Of a stretch of 25,597 nt of DNA, positions 1-7,575 are shown in pieces. Every line of letters starts with the position of its first letter. The stretch's first letter is position 1. Both the position numbers and the translations under genes were made by a program. The notes below the pieces were generated by a model that was given only the letters and a program-made list of their open reading frames with translations, did not search any database and was not told the origin of the DNA. This DNA comes from Bacillota bacterium (lineage in GTDB: Bacteria > Bacillota > Clostridia > Christensenellales > UMGS416): the NCBI GenBank assembly GCA_023422005.1, contig JAEZSC010000205.1, positions 1-25,597 on the forward strand, read 5' to 3'.

Positions 1-142
1 CCACCGGCAGCAGGCTCAGCACAAACAGCGCCGACAGGTTGAAGTAAGGGAACGTGCGCACCGCCAGCAGCAGCACCACCGACAGCGCCGTCAGCAGGCC
101 GGCATAGGCCACCCGCCGGGCGGGGGAGTTCTTTGCAGCCAT
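1..142 (-). CDS. N-terminus of a predicted integral membrane protein (partial, runs off left edge)
   Basis: An open frame starts at ATG 142 and continues past the window edge, giving 47 residues. A short basic N-terminus (MAAKNSPARRVAYAG) is followed by a long hydrophobic stretch rich in Leu, Val and Ala, then RTFPYFNLSALF and a second hydrophobic run. This resembles the first helices of small polytopic Firmicutes membrane proteins such as ECF-transporter S components, but too little is present to name the family. A GAGG lies about 8 nt upstream of the start. The gene is separated from scfB by about 260 bp containing a repeat and a terminator. Confidence 0.6.
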   Translation of the reverse strand, partial: MAAKNSPARRVAYAGLLTALSVVLLLAVRTFPYFNLSALFVLSLLPV

Positions 143-255
143 GGAAGGACCTCTTCAAAAGGGATGGTTTGATTATACAGGATGTGGAAGGGGCTTTCCA
201 GTTGAAAGAATGAATGCAAATTACTAGTCGAATAGAACCCTACGCGTATGAGAGT

Positions 256-299
256 CAGGGAGATTCTTCGCGGAGTTTATCCTGAGCGAAGTCGAAGGG
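256..299. repeat. 44-nt dispersed repeat, copy 1
   Basis: This stretch matches 15385-15428 in the same orientation with 3 differences over 44 nt. The shared core contains TTTATCCTGAGCGAAG. Both copies lie in non-coding DNA. It resembles an interspersed repeat seen in many bacterial genomes; no function can be read from it here. Confidence 0.75.
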
Positions 300-343
300 C
301 TCAGAATGACTGCATGGGCAACGGCCTTTCTCAGATGCAAAAC

Positions 344-374
344 AAAAGACCAGCCTAAAACAGACTGGTCTTTT
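344..374. terminator. Hairpin terminator downstream of scfB (possibly bidirectional)
   Basis: AAAAGACCAG pairs perfectly with CTGGTCTTTT across an 11-nt interior, which can pair further with one mismatch. The A and T flanks give a U-run on either strand. It lies 30 bp beyond the scfB stop codon on the minus strand. Confidence 0.8.
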
Positions 375-403
375 AGATGATCTTTACATCGATTTGCGTT
401 GCT

Positions 404-1744
404 TCAATCCATGCCGAAAGCCAGCGCAGCGGCGCACTCGATTCTCTTGCGCTCCATCTTGCACTCCATCTCGTAGGGCTTGCTTAAATCCCTGTTCTTG
501 TGCCACGCGTTGGCCATGCACCCGCCACCGCAGTAGAGCGCAGCCCAGCAGTCACGGCACTTGTCCAGCTGGTTGGCCGGGCTGCGGTGGAAGGGCTCGC
601 GGCGCTCTTCGTCCAGCGCGCCGGTCATCACGTTACCCAGCAGGAAGTCCCGCTCGCCCACGAACTGGTGGCACGGGTAGATGTCGCCATCGGGCGTGAT
701 GGCCACATACTCGCTGCCAGCGCCGCAGCCGCTCAAGCGCTTGTAGACGCAGGGGCCTCCGGCGAAATCCACGTTGAAGTGGAAGAAATTGACGCGTCGC
801 CCGCCCTTGCGGCGTTCGGCCAGAGCCAGCGCCAGGCGGTCGTACTCGGCGCAGATGCGCTCCAGATGCTCCTCCGTCAGCGCGTAGGGCGAGCTGTCGG
901 CCAGCACTGCCGGCTCCACGGAGACGTTGTCAAAGCCCTGGTCAGCCAGATAGAGCACATCCTGCGCAAAATCCAGATTCCGGTTGGTGAACGTGCCGCG
1001 GATGTAATAGCTTCGATCCCCACGCAGGGAGGCAAAAGCCTTGGCGTTGTTCAGGATGATCTCATGGCTGGGCTTGCCCGCCGCCGTGGGGCGCAGCGCG
1101 TCGTGCACATGGGCGCGGCCGTCCAGGCTTATGACGACGTTGTGCATCTCCGCGTCCAGCCATCGGGCCACCTCCGGGGTGAGTCCGGTGCCGTTGGTCG
1201 TCATCGTAAAACGGATGCGCTTGTTCCACCGGGCTTCCAGCTCCCGGCCATAAGCCACGATTTCCTGCACCACGGCGAAATTGAGCAGGGGCTCTCCGCC
1301 GAAGAAATCCACCTCCAGCACGTTGCGGCTGCCGGAGCGCTCCATCAGGAAATCCAGAGCCGCCCGCCCCACGTCGGCGCTCATCAGCGAACGCCCGCCG
1401 TGGAAGCTGCCGGTGGCGGCAAAGCAATAGGCGCAGCGCAGGTCGCAATCATGGGCCACGTGCAGGCACAGCGCCTTGATTTCCCCGGAAATGCCCTTAT
1501 CCTCGAGCTCGGGCGCGGCGGTGAAGAGCTGGCCTTGGGCGGTCAGTTCTTCGATCTCCGCCAGCAGCTCCCGGGCGTCGTCCGGGCCCATGGCAGCCAC
1601 CATGGACTCCAGCGCCTGCTCGCGGCTGGCCCCACCCTGCAGCAGCCGCAGCAGCGCGTAAGCGTCGCCGTCCAGCACGTGCACCGAACCGCTGAACTCG
1701 TCCAGGGCAAAATAACGATCCTGAAATTGAAAGGTATGAACCAT
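404..1744 (-). CDS. scfB: Radical SAM/SPASM maturase of the SCIFF peptide (thioether-forming)
   Basis: This enzyme uses S-adenosylmethionine and iron-sulfur clusters to install Cys-to-Thr thioether links in the SCIFF peptide encoded just upstream. The N-terminal 85 residues form a peptide-binding RRE-like region. The radical SAM motif CxxxCxxC is at C100, C104 and C107 (HDCDLRCAYCF). The C-terminal third has the SPASM cysteines, including SGCGAGSEY, YPCHQF and CRDCWAALYCGGGC. The length of 446 aa fits the family. I chose ATG 1744 (MVHTFQFQ), with GGAGG 4 nt upstream; a TTG at 1762 would add six residues but has no ribosome site. The 249-bp gap from scfA is unusually long and holds a structured repeat. 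A hairpin terminator follows. Family identity is strong because substrate and enzyme are both present. Confidence 0.93.
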   Translation of the reverse strand: MVHTFQFQDRYFALDEFSGSVHVLDGDAYALLRLLQGGASREQALESMVAAMGPDDARELLAEIEELTAQGQLFTAAPELEDKGISGEIKALCLHVAHDCDLRCAYCFAATGSFHGGRSLMSADVGRAALDFLMERSGSRNVLEVDFFGGEPLLNFAVVQEIVAYGRELEARWNKRIRFTMTTNGTGLTPEVARWLDAEMHNVVISLDGRAHVHDALRPTAAGKPSHEIILNNAKAFASLRGDRSYYIRGTFTNRNLDFAQDVLYLADQGFDNVSVEPAVLADSSPYALTEEHLERICAEYDRLALALAERRKGGRRVNFFHFNVDFAGGPCVYKRLSGCGAGSEYVAITPDGDIYPCHQFVGERDFLLGNVMTGALDEERREPFHRSPANQLDKCRDCWAALYCGGGCMANAWHKNRDLSKPYEMECKMERKRIECAAALAFGMD

Positions 1745-1788
1745 GGGGCCTCCAATGTCCAAAAAAACCGAACGTTAAAAGTACTCAT

Positions 1789-1936
1789 AACCGACCGCCG
1801 ATTTATTCGGCGGAGGAAACGGAAACCACGTACGAAACGCACACTAAGACCGCCCGCAGGCGTTTCCGCTTCTCGAAGACATCATATGGGCATAAAAGCA
1901 AAGATATCGCCCGGCGACGGTTATCGTCGGGCGATA
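1789..1936 (-). repeat. Structured leader-like element, copy A (upstream of scfB)
   Basis: This is one of three related elements; the others are at 7298-7403 and 18776-18930. In the minus-strand sense it begins with a 9-bp stem (TATCGCCCG at 1936-1928 with CGGGCGATA at 1913-1905). It continues with a CGCC/GGCG hairpin at 1851-1862 enclosed by GGAAAC/GTTTCC pairing, and ends with TTTCCTCC and a 7-bp stem (1795-1801 with 1807-1813). It sits 45 bp upstream of scfB, inside the scfAB transcription unit. It matches no riboswitch class I can name. Confidence 0.7.
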
Positions 1937-1993
1937 AACAGTGCTTTAGTCAAGTCGTCCAGATCGCCAAGACGCACCAGCGCCGAAGGCGAA

Positions 1994-2131
1994 TTACTTT
2001 TTCTCGCAGGTCTGGTTGCCCACGGTGCAGCTGGTCTTGCAGGCGCTCTGGCAGCTGGCCTGGCACTGGCCGCACCCGCGACCGGCGGTGTCCTTCAGGC
2101 AGCCCTGAGCCACGGTCTGTATATGCTTCAC
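1994..2131 (-). CDS. scfA: SCIFF ranthipeptide precursor (six-cysteines-in-forty-five-residues family), with a seventh Cys
   Basis: This is a 45-residue peptide starting at GTG 2131, with GGAGG about 9 nt upstream, and ending at TAA 1994. It begins MKHIQTVAQG and ends in the family signature CQSACKTSCTVGNQTCEKK. The SCIFF family is a ribosomally made, thioether-crosslinked peptide of Clostridia, modified by ScfB, whose gene follows. The six family cysteines are C20, C23, C27, C31, C35 and C42; there is an extra one at C11, in the leader region. A near-consensus promoter lies 33 bp upstream, so scfA is transcribed independently of motB. The GTG start and small size make it easy to miss. The role of mature SCIFF in the cell is not known. 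Confidence 0.95.
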   Translation of the reverse strand: MKHIQTVAQGCLKDTAGRGCGQCQASCQSACKTSCTVGNQTCEKK

Positions 2132-2163
2132 GATCTGTTCCCTCCGATGCAGTTTTCCGAGCC

Positions 2164-2192
2164 ATTATACTGTATTTCGATGCCGGTTTCAA
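2164..2192 (-). promoter_or_regulatory. Sigma-A-type promoter of scfA
   Basis: On the minus strand, TTGAAA (2192-2187) is followed after exactly 17 nt by a perfect TATAAT (2169-2164). It lies between the motB stop and the scfA start. Confidence 0.85.
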
Positions 2193-2218
2193 TATGTCAG
2201 CCACCAGCGCCGCAATCC

Positions 2219-3010
2219 TCACTTCTCAATGAAGACGTCGATGCGCCGGTTCTTCTGGCGATTGGCCTCGGTGTCGTTGGGAACGATGGGCCGATATTCG
2301 CCATTTCCGGTGGCCGTAAGCCTTTTGGGATCCATGCCGCTGTTTTGCACAAGGAATAAAACCACATTGGTCGCCCGCTTGGTGGATAGCTCCCAGTTGG
2401 TCGGGAACAGCGTGGAATTGATAGGCACGCTGTCCGTATGCCCCTGCACCTCGATATCCCTGTTCAGCGTCTTGAGCATTTCGCCGGTCCGCTTGAGCAC
2501 ATCCCGCCCAACCGGTTTGATATCGGCGCTGCCGGAATCGAAGAGCACGATGGATTCGATGCGCAGAGTGATCGTGTTGACCTCGTCGATGATCGTAACG
2601 TACTCTCCCAGATCGTAATCCAGGATCAAATCCTCCATCTCTTCCACAAAGGCGTTAAAATCCGGGCCGATGGTGGCGCTGGGCAAGGACGTGGGCGGGG
2701 CGGTGAACGCCACGCCTGTGGGTTTGGGCGTGGGCGCCGGCGTCTGATCCGGCAGCCATATATCGTCGTACGGACCAACCGGCGTCGCCACGCCGCCATT
2801 GGGTTGAGCGTCATTCGCATCCACCATGAACTGGCTGCGCAAAGCGCTTGCGATGGCCACATATTTCTGTTTTTCGATGGTCGACATGGAGAAGAGCATG
2901 ATGAAAAAAGTGAGCAGCAGCGTCACCATGTCTCCATAGGTGGCCATCCATTCCGGGATGCCCCCTTCTTCCTTTTTCTCGCTGCCCAACGAGCCACGCC
3001 TCTTACGCAT
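2219..3010 (-). CDS. motB: Flagellar motor stator protein MotB
   Basis: MotB and MotA form the proton channel that powers flagellar rotation, with MotB anchoring the stator to peptidoglycan. Of 263 residues, the cytoplasmic N-terminus is basic (MRKRRGSLGSEKKEE). The single membrane helix is at about 27-45, with the proton-binding Asp at D27 in WMATYGDMVTLLL. The OmpA-like peptidoglycan-binding domain is at about 145-262 (VQGHTDSVPI, NWELSTKRA, NGEYRPIVPNDTEANRQKNRRID). The linker at 85-115 is rich in Pro and Thr. The start codon overlaps the motA stop (TGATG), so translation is coupled. The gene is 87 bp from scfA, which has its own promoter. Confidence 0.95.
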   Translation of the reverse strand: MRKRRGSLGSEKKEEGGIPEWMATYGDMVTLLLTFFIMLFSMSTIEKQKYVAIASALRSQFMVDANDAQPNGGVATPVGPYDDIWLPDQTPAPTPKPTGVAFTAPPTSLPSATIGPDFNAFVEEMEDLILDYDLGEYVTIIDEVNTITLRIESIVLFDSGSADIKPVGRDVLKRTGEMLKTLNRDIEVQGHTDSVPINSTLFPTNWELSTKRATNVVLFLVQNSGMDPKRLTATGNGEYRPIVPNDTEANRQKNRRIDVFIEK

Positions 3011-3876
3011 CAGCCCGTCACCGATTCGCTTTCTTTGGCTTTTTGGGCCGTTTCCGCTTTTTCATAGGCGATCTTATGCGCCGGCGAGAGGAACGCTTTG
3101 AGCTTGTGTTCGATGATTCTTGGATTTTCACCGGCCTGTATGCATAACATTCCCTCAAGCACCATCTGCTTCCTGTTGATCTCCTCGTCGCTCTTCAGGC
3201 TCAGCTTGTTGGCAATCGGAATGCAGACGAAATTGGCCATGACGCTTCCATAAAAAGTTGTGACCAGCGCGACAGCCATGGCAGGGCCGATGTTGCTCGG
3301 GTCATCCAGCTTGCCAAGCAAAATCACAAGGCCGATCAGTGTGCCGATCATGCCCCAGGCCGGGAAGATCGTCCCCAGGAATTTATACATGCTCTGGCCT
3401 CTTTCGTGGCGGCTTTTGAGGCTCTCCAACTCGATCTCGGCGGTGTCTCTGACGATCTCCGGATCGAAACTGTCCACAACCAGCTCCAAGGTCTGGCGCA
3501 GAAATTCGTCCTGAATGCCATCCTTTTCCATCTCCAGCGCCAGCAAGCCCTCTCGCCTGGCAATGTTGGCCAGCTTTACAATCGTCCTGACGGCTTCGCC
3601 CGGAGGTTCTTCCTTGCCAAAAAAAGCCTTCAGCGTAACCTTGAGAATTTTAAAGATCTCATGAAGGCGGAAGCTGATGAGCAGCGAAGCAAGGGATCCG
3701 CCGAACACGATGAAAATGGATGGAAGATCGTAGAAGCCTTTCAGCTTGCCACTCAGGAGAATGGATACGATGATACACACGATGCCCAGCACGATACCGA
3801 TGATCGTGCCGATATCCACGGGCAATATACCGCCTTGCTTGGGTTTCTCCTTAGGCTTCTCGTTAGAAACTTCCAT
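3010..3876 (-). CDS. motA: Flagellar motor stator protein MotA
   Basis: MotA is the four-helix membrane partner of MotB and couples proton flow to torque on the rotor. Predicted helices are at about 22-42, 52-70, 170-188 and 200-222, with a large cytoplasmic loop between helices 2 and 3. The signature PAWGMIGTLIGLV at 172-184 includes the conserved channel proline P172. I chose ATG 3876 (MEVSNEKPKEKP), which has AGAGGG 7 nt upstream and gives 288 aa, normal for the family. The open frame extends 43 codons further upstream, but that part has no ribosome site and is not MotA-like. No other flagellar gene is in the window, so the stator operon stands alone. The organism is presumably flagellated. 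Confidence 0.94.
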   Translation of the reverse strand: MEVSNEKPKEKPKQGGILPVDIGTIIGIVLGIVCIIVSILLSGKLKGFYDLPSIFIVFGGSLASLLISFRLHEIFKILKVTLKAFFGKEEPPGEAVRTIVKLANIARREGLLALEMEKDGIQDEFLRQTLELVVDSFDPEIVRDTAEIELESLKSRHERGQSMYKFLGTIFPAWGMIGTLIGLVILLGKLDDPSNIGPAMAVALVTTFYGSVMANFVCIPIANKLSLKSDEEINRKQMVLEGMLCIQAGENPRIIEHKLKAFLSPAHKIAYEKAETAQKAKESESVTG

Positions 3877-3985
3877 GATCAATCCCTCTATCGCGTACAT
3901 AGTATTGACAACACCGCATTTGCAGTGGGTCTTGTGAAATTGATGCGCACGACAACAATCGATACACAGCAACATATACGTTATT

Positions 3986-4034
3986 ATATCGGCATTGTTT
4001 ATCATAGCGTAAGATTTTATGCAGAAAATGTCAA
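3986..4034 (-). promoter_or_regulatory. Candidate promoter region of motA
   Basis: The minus strand has TTGACA (4034-4029) followed after 17 nt by a weak TACGCT, or after 22 nt by TATGAT. An exact match to the sigma-28 flagellar -10 element, GCCGATAT, is at 3993-3986, but no -35 TAAA lies at the usual 14-16 nt. The choice between the two is unclear. The rest of 3877-4226 is an AT-rich divergent intergenic region with no gene. Confidence 0.35.
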
Positions 4035-4094
4035 GTTTGGGCCCTTCCTGTTTAAAGATGCAAATACAAAGTTAAGCATTGTCATTTCGGAAAC

Positions 4095-4103
4095 TGTTAT
4101 AAT
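4095..4103 (+). promoter_or_regulatory. Extended -10 promoter of the ECF sigma operon
   Basis: TGTTATAAT is a perfect extended -10 element 123 bp before the sigma factor start. No good -35 is present at 17 nt. It lies in the AT-rich gap divergent from motA. Confidence 0.5.
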
Positions 4104-4226
4104 GTTAAGGAAGCGCTGCGTAAAGCAATGCAGACGCTGTTTGCTTCATTTATATCGGCAATTTTACAAAGGCCACGGAACCTTCGACCCCTTTGCACGG
4201 GTATATCAGGCAAAAGGAGTGTCGCC

Positions 4227-4769
4227 ATGTCCGACCTGACACAAGCGCAAGCCCCAGCCGCCCGCTGCACCGCAGACGCTGCAGCGCAGCGCTGGCGGCA
4301 CGGAGACCAAAGCGCTGCCCGCGACGTGTGGGAACAGTGCGGCGGGCGCATGCTGCGGCTGGCCCGGGCCGTCATTGGCAGCCGGGCTGCCGCGGAGGAC
4401 GCCGTGCAGGAGGCCTTCCTGCGAGCGTGGCGCGCCATCGGGCGTTATGACCCGCAGCGGGCATTTGAACCGTGGCTGGCCACCATCGTCGTGCGCGAGT
4501 GCCGCCGGGCGCTGGCGAAGGAGACCCGGCGCAGGGCGGTTTTGCCACAGCCGCAGCCTGACGCCCCCGGCGGGGCGCTCTTTGATGCCGTGGAGAACCT
4601 GCCGTGCAAGCTGCGGGAGGTCGTGGCGCTGCACCACATGAGCGGCTACAGCGTGCAGGAGTGCGCTCAGGTGCTGCAGGTGCCATTGGGCACCGTCAAG
4701 AGCCGCCTACACCGTGCCCGCGCCGCGTTGGCCGCCCAGGGATTCGGAGGGAACCGCCATGGACAATAA
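4227..4769 (+). CDS. ECF-family RNA polymerase sigma factor
   Basis: This is a 180-residue sigma-70-like factor of the extracytoplasmic-function class. Region 2 is at about 38-100 (AAAEDAVQEAFLRAWRAI, FEPWLATIVVRECRRAL). Region 4 has a helix-turn-helix at 125-170 (LREVVALHHMSGYSVQE, VPLGTVKSRLHRARAAL). I chose ATG 4227, with AAAGGAG 7 nt upstream; the frame runs 33 codons further up but that part is not sigma-like. The next gene starts 11 bp before this one ends and encodes a one-helix membrane protein, the usual arrangement for a cognate anti-sigma factor. The signal it answers to and its target promoters cannot be read from the sequence. Confidence 0.9.
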   Translation: MSDLTQAQAPAARCTADAAAQRWRHGDQSAARDVWEQCGGRMLRLARAVIGSRAAAEDAVQEAFLRAWRAIGRYDPQRAFEPWLATIVVRECRRALAKETRRRAVLPQPQPDAPGGALFDAVENLPCKLREVVALHHMSGYSVQECAQVLQVPLGTVKSRLHRARAALAAQGFGGNRHGQ

Positions 4770-6204
4770 AGCAATGCACGGCCAGCGCCCGACAGATAAC
4801 ACCGAACTTGAGCGCGCGATGCTGGCCGGCACTGACGAGGCCGCCGCCCGCCAGCAAGCCGTATGGAGCCGCATCGCCGCCGGGCGCGCCAAACCCCGCC
4901 GCTCGCCGGCCGGCCCGCTGGCGCTGACGGTGGCCGCCGTGGCCGTGGCCGCCGTGCTGCTCTTCGGCCTGCCCGGCTGGCTGCCTCAGGCAGACATCGT
5001 GCGGCCCATGGCTTCAGGTGCTGCTTCTCCGATACAAGCCAAAGTATTCTTAAGCGCCAACGTCCAGCTCTACGCACCGACGATGAGCTCGGTGCAGGGC
5101 ATTACGGTGACCGCCCGCGACGGTCAGGGCAACGCCGTGGAAGGCGACTGGGCCACCTCCTGGGGCGTATTTCTGGGGCCAGTCAGCAGGCAGGGCAACT
5201 TGGTCCCCTCCACCGGCGAACCCACCACCACGCTGGAGAGCGCGGCTCGGGCCATGTGGAGCTTCCCATTGGATTCCGGCGACATCCCCCAAACCATCAC
5301 GGTCACTTACACAGCGCCCGACGGGCAATTGGCCACGTTGACGCTGGAGCGCGACCGGGAGCATACGGGTTTTGTGCGCGTGGTGCAGCCGCTGGAGGCG
5401 TTGAACCTGCTGGTCAACGTGGAGGTCTACATCGCCGACCCCATGCGCAACGCGGTGTCCATGCCCATCGCTATCGAGGCCGTGGACGCTTCCGGTGCTC
5501 CTGTGCGCGGAGATTGGGCAGCGTCCTTCGGCCTGCTCGATGTCGAAGGCAGGAGTTTCAGCGGCAACCAGGCCAAGGCGGCAAACGCGGTGCGGTGGAC
5601 CTTCACCGCCGGCAGCGCCGACCAAATCCCCGCGCAAGCGCAGATCACCTTCACCGCAGGCGGCCACTCTAAGACGCTGCACCTGATAAAGGACCCCGAT
5701 TATTCCTGGACACTGCGCGTATCCCCCGCGGACTTGCTCTATATTCCCAAGGATAAGCCCGCCGAGACCCATCCGGTGAGCACCGACCCAACGACACCCC
5801 CGCCTGCCGAACCCAGGGACGACCCCACAACGATGGCGTCCGCTGCGCTCAGCGCCAGGCAGACAGTGGAAGCCTACTTCCAGGCCTGGCAAAAAAAAGA
5901 CTCGACACTTATGCGTGGTTTCGTTGTTGATAATATGAAGGATATTGACTATGAACTGGACAAGCTCAAGGATATTATTTTGCTGTCCTGCGAGGATCAA
6001 ACAGCCGGTCGAAGACAGATGTTCAGCTCCGCTTGGTATGCTAACCCGGCAGATATCGCCATCTTCCATGTGCGCTTCCGCGTGCAGTGTTCGCAGCCCG
6101 ACGGTGTGGTCAGCGGGATGACCGATGGCGAGCATGAGATGGCGTATTATCTGGTTAAGGAGACCGCCGATGGACCGTGGATCATCGTCATGTGGGGGAA
6201 TTGA
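4759..6204 (+). CDS. Probable anti-sigma factor: one membrane helix, tandem Ig-like repeats, DUF4829-like domain
   Basis: The protein has 481 residues from ATG 4759, with GGAGGG 7 nt upstream, and overlaps the sigma gene by 11 bp. A cytoplasmic segment of about 50 residues precedes a single helix at 53-72. Outside are two homologous beta-rich repeats: ITVTARDGQGNAVEGDWATS with DIPQTITVTYTA, then IAIEAVDASGAPVRGDWAAS with QIPAQAQITFTA. A Pro/Thr-rich linker leads to a C-terminal domain (about 365-481, TVEAYFQAWQKKDSTLM ... GPWIIVMW) that resembles DUF4829. There is no HxxxCxxC zinc motif, so the anti-sigma role rests on gene order and topology. The C-terminal domain is visibly richer in A and T and starts at an A8 run (5891-5898). 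Confidence 0.65.
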   Translation: MDNKAMHGQRPTDNTELERAMLAGTDEAAARQQAVWSRIAAGRAKPRRSPAGPLALTVAAVAVAAVLLFGLPGWLPQADIVRPMASGAASPIQAKVFLSANVQLYAPTMSSVQGITVTARDGQGNAVEGDWATSWGVFLGPVSRQGNLVPSTGEPTTTLESAARAMWSFPLDSGDIPQTITVTYTAPDGQLATLTLERDREHTGFVRVVQPLEALNLLVNVEVYIADPMRNAVSMPIAIEAVDASGAPVRGDWAASFGLLDVEGRSFSGNQAKAANAVRWTFTAGSADQIPAQAQITFTAGGHSKTLHLIKDPDYSWTLRVSPADLLYIPKDKPAETHPVSTDPTTPPPAEPRDDPTTMASAALSARQTVEAYFQAWQKKDSTLMRGFVVDNMKDIDYELDKLKDIILLSCEDQTAGRRQMFSSAWYANPADIAIFHVRFRVQCSQPDGVVSGMTDGEHEMAYYLVKETADGPWIIVMWGN

Positions 6205-6212
6205 TATAACAA

Positions 6213-6256
6213 GATGCGGCCCCTTGCACCAACAACGGTGGTGAAGGGGCCGCATC
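6213..6256. terminator. Bidirectional hairpin terminator between the anti-sigma gene and gpr
   Basis: GATGCGGCCCCTT pairs perfectly with AAGGGGCCGCATC, extended by CACC/GGTG. It lies between convergent genes: 9 bp past the anti-sigma stop and 11 bp past the gpr stop. The U-tracts are weak, but the stem is very stable. Confidence 0.75.
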
Positions 6257-6266
6257 CACTTTCTGT

Positions 6267-7187
6267 TCACGCCATGAATCTGTCTATTTCATCAATGGTC
6301 ACGCCCTTGTGTATGACCAAATTCAAACCCAGGCTCAGCGTACGCGCCACGTCGTCCACCAGCGCGTCGATCTCCTTGGGCGTCACGATCAGGTCTCCCA
6401 GGTGTTCGCTTACAACCCTCTGTATCATCTCTTCCGCCTTATCGCCGGCCAGTTGGCCGTCCATGAGCTCTATGACGTCACGGGCGATGGTGCCGGCGTA
6501 GACGACCAGCGGCACGCCGATGGAGATGACCGGAACGCCCAGCGTGGCGAGGTTGAGCTCCATACGGCTGTTGCCCACGCCGCTTCCCGGGCAGATGCCC
6601 GTATCGCTGATCTGTATCGTGGTGCCCAGGCGGGCGGTGCTGCGGCTGGCCAGCGCGTCTATGGCGATCATAGCCGCAGGTTTGATCTTCTCCACGACGC
6701 CCAGAATGATCTCACCGGTTTCTATGCCGGTGATGCCCAGCACGCCGGGGGCCATGGCGCACACAGAGCGCACCCGCTCATCCACCTGGTCGGGGATCAG
6801 CTCGATCAAGTGGCGGGTCACCATCATTTGGCTCACAACCCGGGGCCCCAGCGCGTCCGGCGTGATGTTCCAATTGCCCAGGCCCACAACCAGCACCGTG
6901 GCCTTCTTGTCCAGGCCGGGCAGCAGCTCTTCCATCTCTCGAGCCATGCATCGGCTCACGCGCTCGGCCAGCTCGGGGTCTCGGTCTCTCAGGTTGGCTG
7001 CCTCGATGTTGATGTAAAGGCCCGGCGGCTTGCCCATGGCGCGGGAGCCTTGTTCGTCCAACACCCGTATGCGAGTCACGACGATGTCTTCATCCTCGCT
7101 GCTGACGGTGGATTCAATGCCGGGAATGTGGCTTCCCGCCAGCTCTCTGGCCTCGGCCGCCAAGTCCGTACGGACGGCTCTCATCAT
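6267..7187 (-). CDS. gpr: Spore germination protease GPR (family A25)
   Basis: GPR degrades the small acid-soluble proteins that coat spore DNA, once germination begins. It is made as a zymogen in the forespore. Of 306 residues, the N-terminus MRAVRTDLAAEARELAG is the usual propeptide start. The family motifs GLGNWNITPDALGP (102-115) and AIDALASRS (175-183) carry the aspartates of this peptidase class, and VPVISIGVPLVVYAGTI is also conserved. I chose ATG 7187, or 7184, because GGAGG lies 4 or 7 nt upstream; a longer frame to 7226 has no such site. It shows that the host makes endospores. The 388 bp upstream contains structured element B and the promoter of the divergent beta-propeller gene. 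Confidence 0.95.
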   Translation of the reverse strand: MMRAVRTDLAAEARELAGSHIPGIESTVSSEDEDIVVTRIRVLDEQGSRAMGKPPGLYINIEAANLRDRDPELAERVSRCMAREMEELLPGLDKKATVLVVGLGNWNITPDALGPRVVSQMMVTRHLIELIPDQVDERVRSVCAMAPGVLGITGIETGEIILGVVEKIKPAAMIAIDALASRSTARLGTTIQISDTGICPGSGVGNSRMELNLATLGVPVISIGVPLVVYAGTIARDVIELMDGQLAGDKAEEMIQRVVSEHLGDLIVTPKEIDALVDDVARTLSLGLNLVIHKGVTIDEIDRFMA

Positions 7188-7297
7188 AAAACCTCCGGAT
7201 AAAACGATGATAATCGGTTCTCTCATTGTTGCCGAGGAGTGCGAGATTTATGAATGATGCAATTCACCTGGCCCACAAGCTATAAATCACATAGATA

Positions 7298-7403
7298 AAT
7301 AGCAGCAGGAGACCGACCGGCGATAATCGGCGGGAGGAAACGCATAACCAGATAAAGGTTGTTCAAATCCGCCCGCCAAAGCGCCACGGCGCCGCAGGCA
7401 AAA
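7298..7403 (-). repeat. Structured leader-like element, copy B (upstream of gpr)
   Basis: In the minus-strand sense this copy has TTTCCTCCCG, a CCG-CGG stem and GGTCGG, then TCCTGCTGCTATT, as in copy C (GGTCGG-TTCCTGCTATT). The CCTGCGG block is present but the first stem found in copies A and C is missing. It lies 111 bp upstream of gpr in the same sense as gpr. Confidence 0.6.
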
Positions 7404-7509
7404 GAGTGTGTTTGCAATTTGTTTACAGCTATTTTCCAGCGTTGTATGTTATTTTATACGTATGGAACGGCATACTACCGTCGTTATGGATGATGAAATA
7501 GCGTCCATA

Positions 7510-7518
7510 TGGTATAAT
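7510..7518 (+). promoter_or_regulatory. Extended -10 promoter of the beta-propeller gene
   Basis: TGGTATAAT is a perfect extended -10 element 58 bp before the start codon at 7576. No clear -35 is visible. Confidence 0.6.
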
Positions 7519-7575
7519 ACATAAATACGACGCTGCGAAAATCCGCAGAAGACCCGATTACCACAGGAGATTTGG

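Noticed and set aside
1789..1936. Known riboswitch class for the leader-like element
   Set aside because: The conserved cores I know for cyclic di-GMP, cyclic di-AMP, cobalamin, fluoride and guanidine riboswitches are not recognisable in it.
500..2359. 619-codon plus-strand open frame
   Set aside because: It lies antisense to scfB, scfA and the end of motB, has no ribosome site or recognisable domain, and arises from GC-rich codon use on the other strand.
5050..6270. 406-codon minus-strand open frame
   Set aside because: It is antisense to the probable anti-sigma gene and crosses the terminator at 6213-6256.
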